Positions 8,662 through 16,023 of a stretch of 64,000 bases of DNA are shown here, piece after piece. A program made the position numbers and the translations under genes. The DNA is from CAXBGS01 sp963975425 (GTDB taxonomy: Bacteria; Planctomycetota; Planctomycetia; Pirellulales; Pirellulaceae), in assembly GCA_963975425.1 (NCBI GenBank), contig CAXBGS010000005.1, positions 186,001 to 250,000 on the forward strand, read 5' to 3'. Position 1 is the stretch's first letter. Each line of letters opens with the position of its first letter. Under the pieces are notes generated by a model. The model was not told where the DNA came from, made no database searches, and saw nothing but the letters and a program-made list of their open reading frames with translations.

Positions 8662-9018
8662 ATGCCAAAACGCGTCGTTTCCGGGATCGTTACCAGCGAC
8701 AAGATGAGCAAGACGCGTCGCGTCGAGATCAATCGTCTGGTCAAACACCCCAAGTACAAAAAATACGTCCATCGACGAACCGTCTGTTACGCGCACGATG
8801 AGAACAACGAGTCGGGTGCCGGGGATCGTGTGGAAATCATCGAATCGTCGCCGCTGAGCAAGTTGAAGCGCTGGCGTTTGGTTCGCGTGTTGGAAAAGAG
8901 CACCGAGGTCGATGTTGCTGCTCTGCGTGCCGCTCGTAAGGGTGCAACGCAGGCGGAGTCGGAAGCGATCGAAGCGGCCCACGTCGGTGAAGAGAAATCA
9001 GAAGGCGGCGACGCATAG
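8662..9018 (+). CDS. rpsQ: 30S ribosomal protein S17 with C-terminal extension
   Basis: S17 of 118 residues, about 30 more than the usual 80-90. The core has GIVTSDKMSKTRRVEINR, VHRRTVCYAHDE, GDRVEIIESSPLSKLKRWR. The last part (from about residue 85) is an Ala/Glu-rich tail ending GEEKSEGGDA, not present in most S17. Its effect is unknown; it would reach outward from the small-subunit body. The gene order is standard. Confidence 0.95.
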   Translation: MPKRVVSGIVTSDKMSKTRRVEINRLVKHPKYKKYVHRRTVCYAHDENNESGAGDRVEIIESSPLSKLKRWRLVRVLEKSTEVDVAALRAARKGATQAESEAIEAAHVGEEKSEGGDA

Positions 9019-9070
9019 GCGGTGAAGTGATTCACCAAGACCGTAAGTAAAACGAAACAAGTTTCTAGCC

Positions 9071-9439
9071 ATGATTCAACAAGAAACCCGACTCGACGTC
9101 GCAGACAACACCGGCGCACGTCAAGTGATGTGCATCAAGGTGCTCGGCGGATCGCGCAAGCGATTTGCAGGCGTTGGTGATGTCATCGTCTGCAGCGTCA
9201 AGAGCGTGATTCCGGGCAGCGACATCAAAAAGAAAGCGATCGTCCGTGCGGTGATCGTACGAACCAAGACACCAACACGACGGCCAGACGGCAGCTATAT
9301 CAAATTTGACAGCAACGCCGTCGTGTTGATCGACAAAGACAAGACGCCACGCGGAACTCGAATTTTCGGTGCGGTCGCCCGTGAACTGCGAGAACGCAGC
9401 TTCATGAAGATCGTCAGCCTGGCGAACGAAGTAGTTTAA
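9071..9439 (+). CDS. rplN: 50S ribosomal protein L14
   Basis: L14 of exactly 122 residues, the most common length. MIQQETRLDVADNTGARQVM is diagnostic, as is the C-terminal RELRERSFMKIVSLANEVV. L14 contacts the small subunit and is the binding site of silencing factor RsfS. No Shine-Dalgarno sequence precedes the ATG. Confidence 0.97.
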   Translation: MIQQETRLDVADNTGARQVMCIKVLGGSRKRFAGVGDVIVCSVKSVIPGSDIKKKAIVRAVIVRTKTPTRRPDGSYIKFDSNAVVLIDKDKTPRGTRIFGAVARELRERSFMKIVSLANEVV

Positions 9440-9559
9440 GCGAGGAACAAAGGCTACAGACGAGAGGTCACCGAACACCGACAAGTGGCTCGACCTTTCA
9501 ATGATACAACGCCTTCGATCCTAGCACCCTGAAACCCGACACCTTTATATCTTCCAATT

Positions 9560-9907
9560 ATGAATTTTCGCATAGATGACGAAGTCGTTGTGATCGCCGG
9601 TGCCGACAAAGGGCACAAAGGGAAGATCCTAAAGATTGATCGTAAGAAGAATAAACTTGTCGTCGAAGGTGCCGGTCGCGTTTGGAAACACGTGCGACGT
9701 AGCCAAAAGAACCCGCAGGGTGGCCGGCTCAACAAAGAGATGCCAATCTCGGCAAGCAACGTGATGTTGATCGACCCGTCTAGCGGCGAGCCGACCAAAG
9801 TTGGCGTCCGGTTTTTGGCCGATGGCAGCAAAGAACGCTTCGCAAAGAAAAGTGGCAACAGCCTTGGCAAGATCGCCCCGGCACGACCCGCACACGCGTC
9901 CAAGTAA
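9560..9907 (+). CDS. rplX: 50S ribosomal protein L24
   Basis: L24 of 115 residues with the KOW motif DEVVVIAGADKGHKGKILKI near residues 7-26, followed by NKLVVEGAGRVWKHV. L24 nucleates large-subunit assembly. The C-terminal 15 residues (SLGKIAPARPAHASK) extend beyond the usual end. The spacer before it (120 bases) is longer than most in the cluster and shows no recognisable signal. Confidence 0.96.
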   Translation: MNFRIDDEVVVIAGADKGHKGKILKIDRKKNKLVVEGAGRVWKHVRRSQKNPQGGRLNKEMPISASNVMLIDPSSGEPTKVGVRFLADGSKERFAKKSGNSLGKIAPARPAHASK

Positions 9908-9990
9908 ATCCGCACACGCGACCAAATAAACAGGCTCTTCCCACCCCTCGGAAACCTGTCAACAGCAACCCATTAACTTTCACCTGACCC

Positions 9991-10560
9991 ATGTCAAAAC
10001 CTCGCCTTCAAGCCAGATACGAAGAGACCATTCGCGACGCGATGGTCGAAAAGCATGGCTACAAGAACGTCCATCAGATTCCGCGATTGGAAAAGATCAC
10101 GGTGAACATGGGTGTCGGCAATGCCATTGGCGACAAAAAGATTCTGGACACCGCTTACGAGTGCATGACCGAAATCACCGGTCAAAAGCCCGTGTTGACC
10201 GTCGCACGCAAGTCGATCGCAAACTTTCGTCTCCGCGAAGGCGTGCCAATCGGATGCATGGTGACGCTTCGCCGACAACGAATGTACGAATTCTTGGACA
10301 GACTGGTTTCGATCGTTCTGCCTCGAGTGCGTGACTTTCGCGGTATCAATCGCAAAGCGTTCGATGGTCGTGGTAACTACACCCTGGGACTCACCGAGCA
10401 ATTGGTTTTCCCAGAACTGAACCCTGATAAATACACTCGCCCGCAAGGGATGAACATCACTGTGGTCACGTCGGCAAATACCAACGACGAAGCCCGTGAT
10501 TTGTTGGAATTGTTCGGCATGCCGTTCAAGCACGACAAGAAAAAGACAGACGCCGCTTAA
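9991..10560 (+). CDS. rplE: 50S ribosomal protein L5
   Basis: L5 of 189 residues. Typical motifs are PRLEKITVNMGVGNA near residue 30, TGQKPVLTVARKSIANFRLR, and RDFRGINRKAFDGRGNYTLG. L5 binds 5S rRNA with L18 in the central protuberance. The tail (KHDKKKTDAA) is a little longer than usual. A long open frame on the opposite strand is an artefact of codon use here. Confidence 0.97.
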   Translation: MSKPRLQARYEETIRDAMVEKHGYKNVHQIPRLEKITVNMGVGNAIGDKKILDTAYECMTEITGQKPVLTVARKSIANFRLREGVPIGCMVTLRRQRMYEFLDRLVSIVLPRVRDFRGINRKAFDGRGNYTLGLTEQLVFPELNPDKYTRPQGMNITVVTSANTNDEARDLLELFGMPFKHDKKKTDAA

Positions 10561-10672
10561 ACATCGACTGCCCCGCAGTCGCTGTTCGAAGCAGCCAACC
10601 TCGAATCCGTGTGGGTTCGCTGGTTGAAATACTTGATGACGTTGTTCGTATACCAATTTCGAAAGTCGCCCC

Positions 10673-10858
10673 GTGGCAAGCAAATCGAAAGTCGCCAAGG
10701 CAAACCGGAAGCCGAAGTTTAGCAGTCGACGAGAGAACCGTTGTAAGTTCTGTGGTCGTCCGCGAAGCGTGTATCGTAAGTTCGGCTTGTGTCGAATTTG
10801 TTTTCGGTTGAACGCGAACAAAGGGTTAATCCCAGGTGTTCGCAAGGCAAGTTGGTGA
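10673..10858 (+). CDS. rpsZ: 30S ribosomal protein S14, zinc-binding short form
   Basis: S14 of 61 residues starting with GTG at 10673. The four cysteines at 24, 27, 40 and 43 (CKFC and CRIC) form a zinc ribbon, so this is the short type Z, not the long zinc-free form of E. coli. Motifs RKFGLCRICFR and the C-terminal GLIPGVRKASW are typical. It lies between rplE and rpsH, the standard position. Confidence 0.96.
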   Translation: MASKSKVAKANRKPKFSSRRENRCKFCGRPRSVYRKFGLCRICFRLNANKGLIPGVRKASW

Positions 10859-10885
10859 TAGAGATTAAACGGGAGATATAAAGCA

Positions 10886-11281
10886 ATGATGACAGACCCG
10901 GTCGCCGATATGCTGACCCGAATCCGTAACGCAGTTCGCGTCGAACGTCCATTCGTTGACATTCCGACAAGCCGCCTCAAGCGTGGTTTGGCCGATGTGC
11001 TCAAACGAGAAGGCTTCATTTGGGATTGGAAAGAAATCGAACAGGAACCTGTTTCGGTACTCCGATTGGAATTGAAGTACGGACCCAACGGAGAACGCGT
11101 GATTCAATCGATCAAGCGGCTGAGTAAGCCAGGCCGTCGGTTGTACACACGCAGTAAAGAACTCAAACCCGTTCTCGGAGGCCTGGGGATTAGCATCATC
11201 AGTTCCAGCCGAGGCGTGATTAGCGACCGCGAAGCGCGTCGCGACAATGTCGGTGGCGAAGTTTTGTGTGAAGTCGCATAA
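10886..11281 (+). CDS. rpsH: 30S ribosomal protein S8
   Basis: S8 of 131 residues: MMTDPVADMLTRIRNA at the start and GGLGISIISSSRGVISDREA at the end are diagnostic, with the C-terminal GGEVLCEVA. S8 binds helix 21 of 16S rRNA and in E. coli represses the spc operon by binding rplE mRNA. A purine-rich GGGAGATATAAAG lies before the ATG. Confidence 0.97.
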   Translation: MMTDPVADMLTRIRNAVRVERPFVDIPTSRLKRGLADVLKREGFIWDWKEIEQEPVSVLRLELKYGPNGERVIQSIKRLSKPGRRLYTRSKELKPVLGGLGISIISSSRGVISDREARRDNVGGEVLCEVA

Positions 11282-11412
11282 CGATTACGTGTCAAAGCAT
11301 TTCACATAAGCACTGTCACCGCCGCGTATAACAACCGACGCCAGGGGTACACCTGGCATGAAGCAAACAGCTAGGCCGGGCCTGGCCAACCAAATACCGA
11401 AGTCGAATTGTC

Positions 11413-11958
11413 ATGAGCCGTATTGGAAAAACACCTGTAGCGATCGCCGCGGGAGCGAAAGTTTCGGTCAATGGTCGAAACATCGAAGTGGAAGGCCCCA
11501 AAGGCAAGCTTGCGTACGAACATCGGCCCGAAGTCACCGTCACGGTCAACGGTGATGACAATCAAGTTGTCGTCAACCGTACTGTCGATGATCGCGAATC
11601 TCGGGCCTACCACGGCCTGACTCGAGCGATCGTCGCCAATATGATTGAAGGCGTGACGCAGGGTTACGAAAAGAAACTTGAAATCGTTGGCGTTGGTTAC
11701 TTGGCCAATATCCAAGGCGACACGCTGCAGCTTCGCGTTGGCTACGCTAACGAACTGCACAAAAAGATTCCTGGCGACCTGACCGTCACCTGCCCCGACC
11801 AGACACACGTGGTCGTCCAAGGCTGTGACAAGCAAAAGGTCGGCCAGTTCGCTGCCGAAGTACGATCGCTGCGAAAACCAGAGCCATACAAAGGCAAAGG
11901 GATTCGTTATCAGGGCGAATACGTCAAGATCAAGCCCGGCAAGTCGGCAACGAAGTAA
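11413..11958 (+). CDS. rplF: 50S ribosomal protein L6
   Basis: L6 of 181 residues, normal length. MSRIGKTPVAIAAGAKVSVN opens the protein, and the C-terminal KPEPYKGKGIRYQGEYV is the L6 signature. The two similar domains of the family are visible. L6 lies near the factor-binding stalk base. No clear ribosome site precedes the ATG. Confidence 0.97.
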   Translation: MSRIGKTPVAIAAGAKVSVNGRNIEVEGPKGKLAYEHRPEVTVTVNGDDNQVVVNRTVDDRESRAYHGLTRAIVANMIEGVTQGYEKKLEIVGVGYLANIQGDTLQLRVGYANELHKKIPGDLTVTCPDQTHVVVQGCDKQKVGQFAAEVRSLRKPEPYKGKGIRYQGEYVKIKPGKSATK

Positions 11959-12069
11959 TCCCGACACACCGATTCTTGGTAAGCACGACGCTTGCCAAGA
12001 TCACCCATTCATTTACGAACCATACCCAAGCTACATCCTGGAGCCGATTTATCACCGATCGGTAAACAG

Positions 12070-12438
12070 ATGGATAAGAATAAAAAAATCGGCAAAAAGC
12101 GTCTTCGTCGACGCAATCACGTACGCAACAAGCTGCGCGGCTCGTCCGACCAGCCTCGGCTGTGCGTATTCCGTTCGCTAAAACACTTCGGTTGCCAGGT
12201 CGTTGATGACGACGCCGGCAAGACGTTGGTAAGCGTCAGCACACTGGACAAAGATGTCCGTGCGAGCGTCGCCAACGGCGGCAACTGTGATGCAGCGGCA
12301 ACGATCGGAAAAATGATCGCCGAGAAAGCGACCGCAGCTGGCATCAACGCGGTCAAACTGGATCGTGGGCACAACCGATTTCACGGACGCGTCAAAGCAT
12401 TTGCCGACGCAGCCCGCGAAGCCGGCCTGCAGTTTTAA
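12070..12438 (+). CDS. rplR: 50S ribosomal protein L18
   Basis: L18 of 122 residues. The ATG at 12070 gives the expected basic N-terminus (MDKNKKIGKKRLRRRNHVRN); the frame is open further upstream to 11992, but that part has no family likeness. Motifs: PRLCVFRS, and the C-terminal DRGHNRFHGRVKAFADAARE. L18 binds 5S rRNA together with L5. Confidence 0.97.
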   Translation: MDKNKKIGKKRLRRRNHVRNKLRGSSDQPRLCVFRSLKHFGCQVVDDDAGKTLVSVSTLDKDVRASVANGGNCDAAATIGKMIAEKATAAGINAVKLDRGHNRFHGRVKAFADAAREAGLQF

Positions 12439-12558
12439 TACCCAATCAATCAACGACTCACGTAACCTCCACTTGGGGACGAAACCATTAGTAACGCATC
12501 CAACAATTCCAATCGCGGTGGCGGCGGTGGCCGTGGCAAGCGAAAGCAAGAAGAAGGC

Positions 12559-13044
12559 TTGGCCGATGGTTTGCTTGATCGCGTTGTCAAGATCAAGCGT
12601 TGTGCAGCGGTTGTCAAAGGCGGCCGCCGGTTCAGTTTCGCTGCAATGGTCGTCGTCGGTGACGGTCAAGGCAAGTGCGGCTGGGGTTATGGCAAGGCCA
12701 ACGAAGTTCCGCCCAGCGTTCAAAAAGCGCAAAAGCAAGCCTCACGCAGCATGATTGATATCCCATTGGTCGAGGGCAGCATCCCTCACCAAGTTTGGGG
12801 ACGATATGGTGCCGCCAAGGTGTTGCTGATCCCAGCCGGTGCTGGTACCGGTATCATCGCCGGTCAAGCCGTACGTGCGGTTTGCGAGGCTACTGGAATT
12901 CACGATATTCTGACGAAGTCTTACGGTACCAATAATCCCGTGACGCTGGTCAAGGCAACCATCGACGCGTTGTCGAAATTACGCACCCGCGAACAAGTCG
13001 CCGCCCTGCGTGGATTAGAAGCAAGCGAATTGACGGTATCGTAG
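12559..13044 (+). CDS. rpsE: 30S ribosomal protein S5 (start uncertain; may begin at ATT 12487)
   Basis: S5 core is complete: VVKGGRRFSFAAMVVVGDG, GYGKANEVPPSVQKA, and GAGTGIIAGQAVRAV. The coordinates use the first ordinary start, TTG at 12559, giving 161 residues. The frame continues upstream through 24 codons encoding a Gly/Arg/Lys-rich stretch back to ATT at 12487, with TAA at 12463 closing the frame. No ATG, GTG or TTG lies in that upstream part. GGGGA sits 8 bases before the ATT. Planctomycete S5 proteins, as I recall them, carry a Gly/Arg-rich N-terminus, so the ATT may be the real start (185 residues). S5 acts in decoding accuracy and at the mRNA entry. Confidence 0.93.
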   Translation: MADGLLDRVVKIKRCAAVVKGGRRFSFAAMVVVGDGQGKCGWGYGKANEVPPSVQKAQKQASRSMIDIPLVEGSIPHQVWGRYGAAKVLLIPAGAGTGIIAGQAVRAVCEATGIHDILTKSYGTNNPVTLVKATIDALSKLRTREQVAALRGLEASELTVS

Positions 13045-13063
13045 AAATTGACGGTATTGTAGA
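13028..13063. repeat. 18-base tandem duplication across the rpsE stop codon
   Basis: AATTGACGGTATCGTAGA (13028-13045) is followed directly by a copy with one C-to-T change (13046-13063). The unit includes the rpsE stop (TAG at 13042). Because 18 is a multiple of three, the second copy carries a second in-frame TAG at 13060. Confidence 0.85.
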
Positions 13064-13161
13064 AAGCTGTCACAAGTGCAGCTGACAGCATTGAACATTA
13101 GAAAGCACTGGCCGGGCCGTCCGAGCTGACAAAACCGACCGATCTGATTGAAGAAGAAGCT

Positions 13162-13668
13162 ATGAACCTGAACGACGTCCATCGCGGCATCACGAAAAAC
13201 CGCAAACGCAAACGCATCGGACGTGGCCCGGGCAGCGGCCATGGAAAGACATCTGGTCGCGGACACAAAGGACACAAGAGCCGCAGCGGTTACAGCCGCA
13301 AGCCAACGTTCCAAGGTGGTGCGATGCCGATGGTGCGTCGTATCCCTAAACGAGGCTTCAACAATAAATGGGCCGTGACGGTATTTGCCGTCAACGTCGG
13401 TGCCCTGAACGATGCCTTCGATGACGGTGCAGAAGTCACGCTGGAAGAACTATCCAGCCGCGACTTGGCGAAAGGGACCTTCGACGAGGTCAAGATCCTT
13501 GGCGACGGCGAATTGACAAAGAAGCTCACCGTTAGCGCTCACCGATTCAGCAAATCCGCAGAAGAAAAAATCGCCAAGGCTGGCGGTACGATCAACAAAT
13601 TAGTCGCAAAGCGGACTCCCGCTGAGCGTGTCGCGGCACTGAAGGCCAGCGCAAAGACAGCTAAGTAG
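13162..13668 (+). CDS. rplO: 50S ribosomal protein L15
   Basis: L15 of 168 residues, slightly longer than the usual 145. The glycine/arginine-rich N-terminus (KRIGRGPGSGHGKTSGRGHK) and GGAMPMVRRIPKRGFNN are diagnostic; the C-terminal helix region (AEEKIAKAGGTINKL) follows. L30 (rpmD), normally between S5 and L15, is missing: the 117-base spacer holds no such frame. L15 is a late assembly protein. The gene sits directly before secY, as in the spc operon. Confidence 0.96.
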   Translation: MNLNDVHRGITKNRKRKRIGRGPGSGHGKTSGRGHKGHKSRSGYSRKPTFQGGAMPMVRRIPKRGFNNKWAVTVFAVNVGALNDAFDDGAEVTLEELSSRDLAKGTFDEVKILGDGELTKKLTVSAHRFSKSAEEKIAKAGGTINKLVAKRTPAERVAALKASAKTAK

Positions 13669-13714
13669 CCGACCCTCTTCGGTCGCTTAACCCGATCAAT
13701 CAACGGACTGACGC

Positions 13715-15112
13715 ATGTTTGAAAAGCTGCGCATCATTTTTTCGATTCCCGAGCTTCGCAAGAAGGTCATGCTGACCATTGGTTTGCTGGCCGTCTATCG
13801 AATCGGTTTCCACATTCCGTTGCCCATGATTGCAACCAATCTGGGCGACACCGGTGGCGGAGCGGCCGACTTTTTTGAAAAAGTCAGCGTGTTCGCGGCT
13901 AGTGATTTGCGGCAGGCGACCATTTTTGGCCTCGGAATCATGCCGTACATTTCGGCGTCGATCATCTTCCAGCTTCTCGGCAGCGTCTACAAACCGCTGG
14001 AAGAGCTTAAGAAAGAAGGCGAAGCCGGCCGCAAGAAACTGAACGAGTACACGCGTTACTTGACGGTCGTGATCTGCGTCGTTCAGAGCTATATGTATCT
14101 GAAATTCATGTTGATGTCGGGTGGCTCCGCCGGATACGGCAATATCAATCCGAACTTTTTGAATGCGGACGCAACGGGGTTGTATCTCGGTTGGCAGATC
14201 GTCGCCGTTCTGGTGATGACCTGTGGGACCGTGTTCCTGATGTGGCTTGGCGAACAAATCGACGAATATGGAATCGGCAACGGCATCAGCCTGCTGATCA
14301 TGGCTGGTATCTTGGCCCAGATGCCCAAAGCGTTGTACGAGTTGGTCCGCAATATGAAAACCGAATTGACCGGTTTGAGCCGTGGTCAGGTCGGAATTGA
14401 AACACTGATCTTGTTGGTGGTGCTGTTTGTCAGCGTCGTCTTTGGGGTCGTCTTCATCACGCTCGGCCAGCGAAAAATCCCGACGCAATCGGCAAAGTTC
14501 ACTCGCGGTCGTCGCGTCTACGGTGGAACGCGACAGCACTTGCCACTGCGAATCAATCAAGCGGGCGTGATGCCAATCATCTTCGCCAGCAGTTTGCTGA
14601 TGATTCCTGGCATGTTGTTCGGAGTGCTGGCGAGCCGATTCGAAACAGGCGGTGCACTATTCAAAGGGTTCCACCTATTGGGCGCGTCGCTGACCGACGG
14701 CACATCATTTTTCTATAACCTGCTGTACGTCGCGATGATTTTCTTCTTCTGCTACTTTTGGACGGCCATCACGTTCAATCCGAAGGAAATGTCGGACAAC
14801 CTGCGAGACAGTGGTACGTTTATTCCGGGGTATCGCCCTGGGAAACGAACGACGGACTACCTTGAAAAGGTCATGGTTCGGATCACCTATGTCGGTGCGG
14901 CTTTCTTAGCGATCGTCGCCATCGTACCGACGATTGTCTATGGATCACTGGGTGTTCCTTATTCCATCGCCGGATTCTACGGCGGCACCGGATTGCTGAT
15001 CGCCGTCAGTGTTGCGTTTGACTTGGTGCAAAAAATTGATAGTCACTTGGTGATGCGTAACTACCGTGGCCTCCTGGAAGGTGCTGGCGGTGGTGTTTCC
15101 CCGGTCGTCTAG
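13715..15112 (+). CDS. secY: Preprotein translocase subunit SecY
   Basis: A 465-residue membrane protein with the ten hydrophobic segments of SecY. Family motifs include YRIGFHIPLP near residue 28-37, FGLGIMPYISASIIFQLL in TM2, and EYGIGNGISLLIMAGI. With SecE and SecG it forms the protein-conducting channel; SecE and SecG are not in this window. The N-terminus MFEKLRIIFSIPELRKK is standard. Spacing to rplO is 46 bases and to adk 33, so they are probably cotranscribed. Confidence 0.97.
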   Translation: MFEKLRIIFSIPELRKKVMLTIGLLAVYRIGFHIPLPMIATNLGDTGGGAADFFEKVSVFAASDLRQATIFGLGIMPYISASIIFQLLGSVYKPLEELKKEGEAGRKKLNEYTRYLTVVICVVQSYMYLKFMLMSGGSAGYGNINPNFLNADATGLYLGWQIVAVLVMTCGTVFLMWLGEQIDEYGIGNGISLLIMAGILAQMPKALYELVRNMKTELTGLSRGQVGIETLILLVVLFVSVVFGVVFITLGQRKIPTQSAKFTRGRRVYGGTRQHLPLRINQAGVMPIIFASSLLMIPGMLFGVLASRFETGGALFKGFHLLGASLTDGTSFFYNLLYVAMIFFFCYFWTAITFNPKEMSDNLRDSGTFIPGYRPGKRTTDYLEKVMVRITYVGAAFLAIVAIVPTIVYGSLGVPYSIAGFYGGTGLLIAVSVAFDLVQKIDSHLVMRNYRGLLEGAGGGVSPVV

Positions 15113-15145
15113 CCGCGGCTGGGTTTCGGTAACGCTTGAGTAAAC

Positions 15146-15712
15146 ATGCGGATCGTTGTTTTTGGACCGCCAGGCGTTGGGAAGGGAACCCAGTGTGTTC
15201 GCTTGACCGACTGGCTGCCGATTCCGCATTTATCCACGGGCGAAATGCTTCGTGCCGGAAAGGCTGATCCGGAACTTGGCCCCACAATCGCCGGCTACAT
15301 CGACGCGGGAAATCTCGCCCCCGATGATTTGGTGATCCAGATCGTTGTTCGACGACTGGCCGAACAGGATTGCCGTCGCGGCTGTCTGCTGGACGGTGTG
15401 CCGCGTAACGTTAACCAAGCCGGGATTCTGGACGAACATCTCGCGGTCACAGGCGATGCAATTGACTTGGTGGTCAATTTGCAGGCTCCTGAAGAAGTCC
15501 TGATCACCAGATTGCTGAGCCGCGCGGAGATTGAAAACCGCGTCGACGACAATCTGGAAACGATCACGGCTCGCCTGGGCGTCTTTCAACAGCAAACAAA
15601 GCCGGTCTTGGATTTTTATCGTCAACGACAGATCGTCCAGGATGTCGATGCGACGCAAACTCCCGAACAGGTCTTTAACCAGATCGAAGCCTGTGTTCAG
15701 GCAATCCGTTAG
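15146..15712 (+). CDS. adk: Adenylate kinase, short-LID form
   Basis: Adenylate kinase of 188 residues. The P-loop FGPPGVGKGTQ lies at residues 5-15, followed by HLSTGEMLRAG. DGVPRN corresponds to the DGFPR motif with Val in place of the usual aromatic. The LID is short (RAEIENRVDD), without the zinc fingers of the long form. It catalyses ATP + AMP to 2 ADP. Following secY is usual, but infA, rpmJ and the alpha-operon genes that normally come next are absent. Confidence 0.95.
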   Translation: MRIVVFGPPGVGKGTQCVRLTDWLPIPHLSTGEMLRAGKADPELGPTIAGYIDAGNLAPDDLVIQIVVRRLAEQDCRRGCLLDGVPRNVNQAGILDEHLAVTGDAIDLVVNLQAPEEVLITRLLSRAEIENRVDDNLETITARLGVFQQQTKPVLDFYRQRQIVQDVDATQTPEQVFNQIEACVQAIR

Positions 15713-16023
15713 GCATTCTGTCCCGTTGCCTGAGCGTCCGTCATCACGCAGGCGAAACCGTGCCGTCGTCTGTGATCGGCGAGATCACCCCGGGATGGTA
15801 ATGGCACGGAGGCCGGGAAACACCAAGCCTGTTGGCGGGAAAGGTTCATTCGGCGAGCAACCAGTGGCGGTTTGTCCCGCGTTTCTTTGACCTGATGTCC
15901 TCGCGTTGTGCTGTCTTGGGCGCATACAATGAAGTTCGAAGGAGGCCGGACCACTGCTCGTGCTCAGCCGGTCCGCTTCGTTCGGCTCACCCTGTTCACC
16001 AGAACTATGTCGTGGCGGTAGGA
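15713..16023. other. Spacer after adk with no recognised feature
   Basis: This 311-base spacer separates the ribosomal-protein cluster from the next plus-strand gene. An open frame runs through its second half in phase with that gene, but the translation (Arg/Ser/Cys-rich) does not look coding and the signal peptide starts at 16024. No terminator with a T-run and no promoter hexamers are convincing. Confidence 0.5.

Noticed and set aside
9994..11088. 364-residue open frame on the minus strand across rplE, rpsZ and rpsH
   Set aside because: It lies fully opposite three certain ribosomal genes and its translation is Arg/Phe/Gln-rich without any family likeness; it is a codon-use shadow.
13700..14560. 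286-residue open frame opposite secY
   Set aside because: His/Gln/Asp-rich translation typical of antisense to hydrophobic codons; secY is certain.
15832..16023. 64-residue extension of the large propeller protein
   Set aside because: It would bury the clear signal peptide that begins at 16024.
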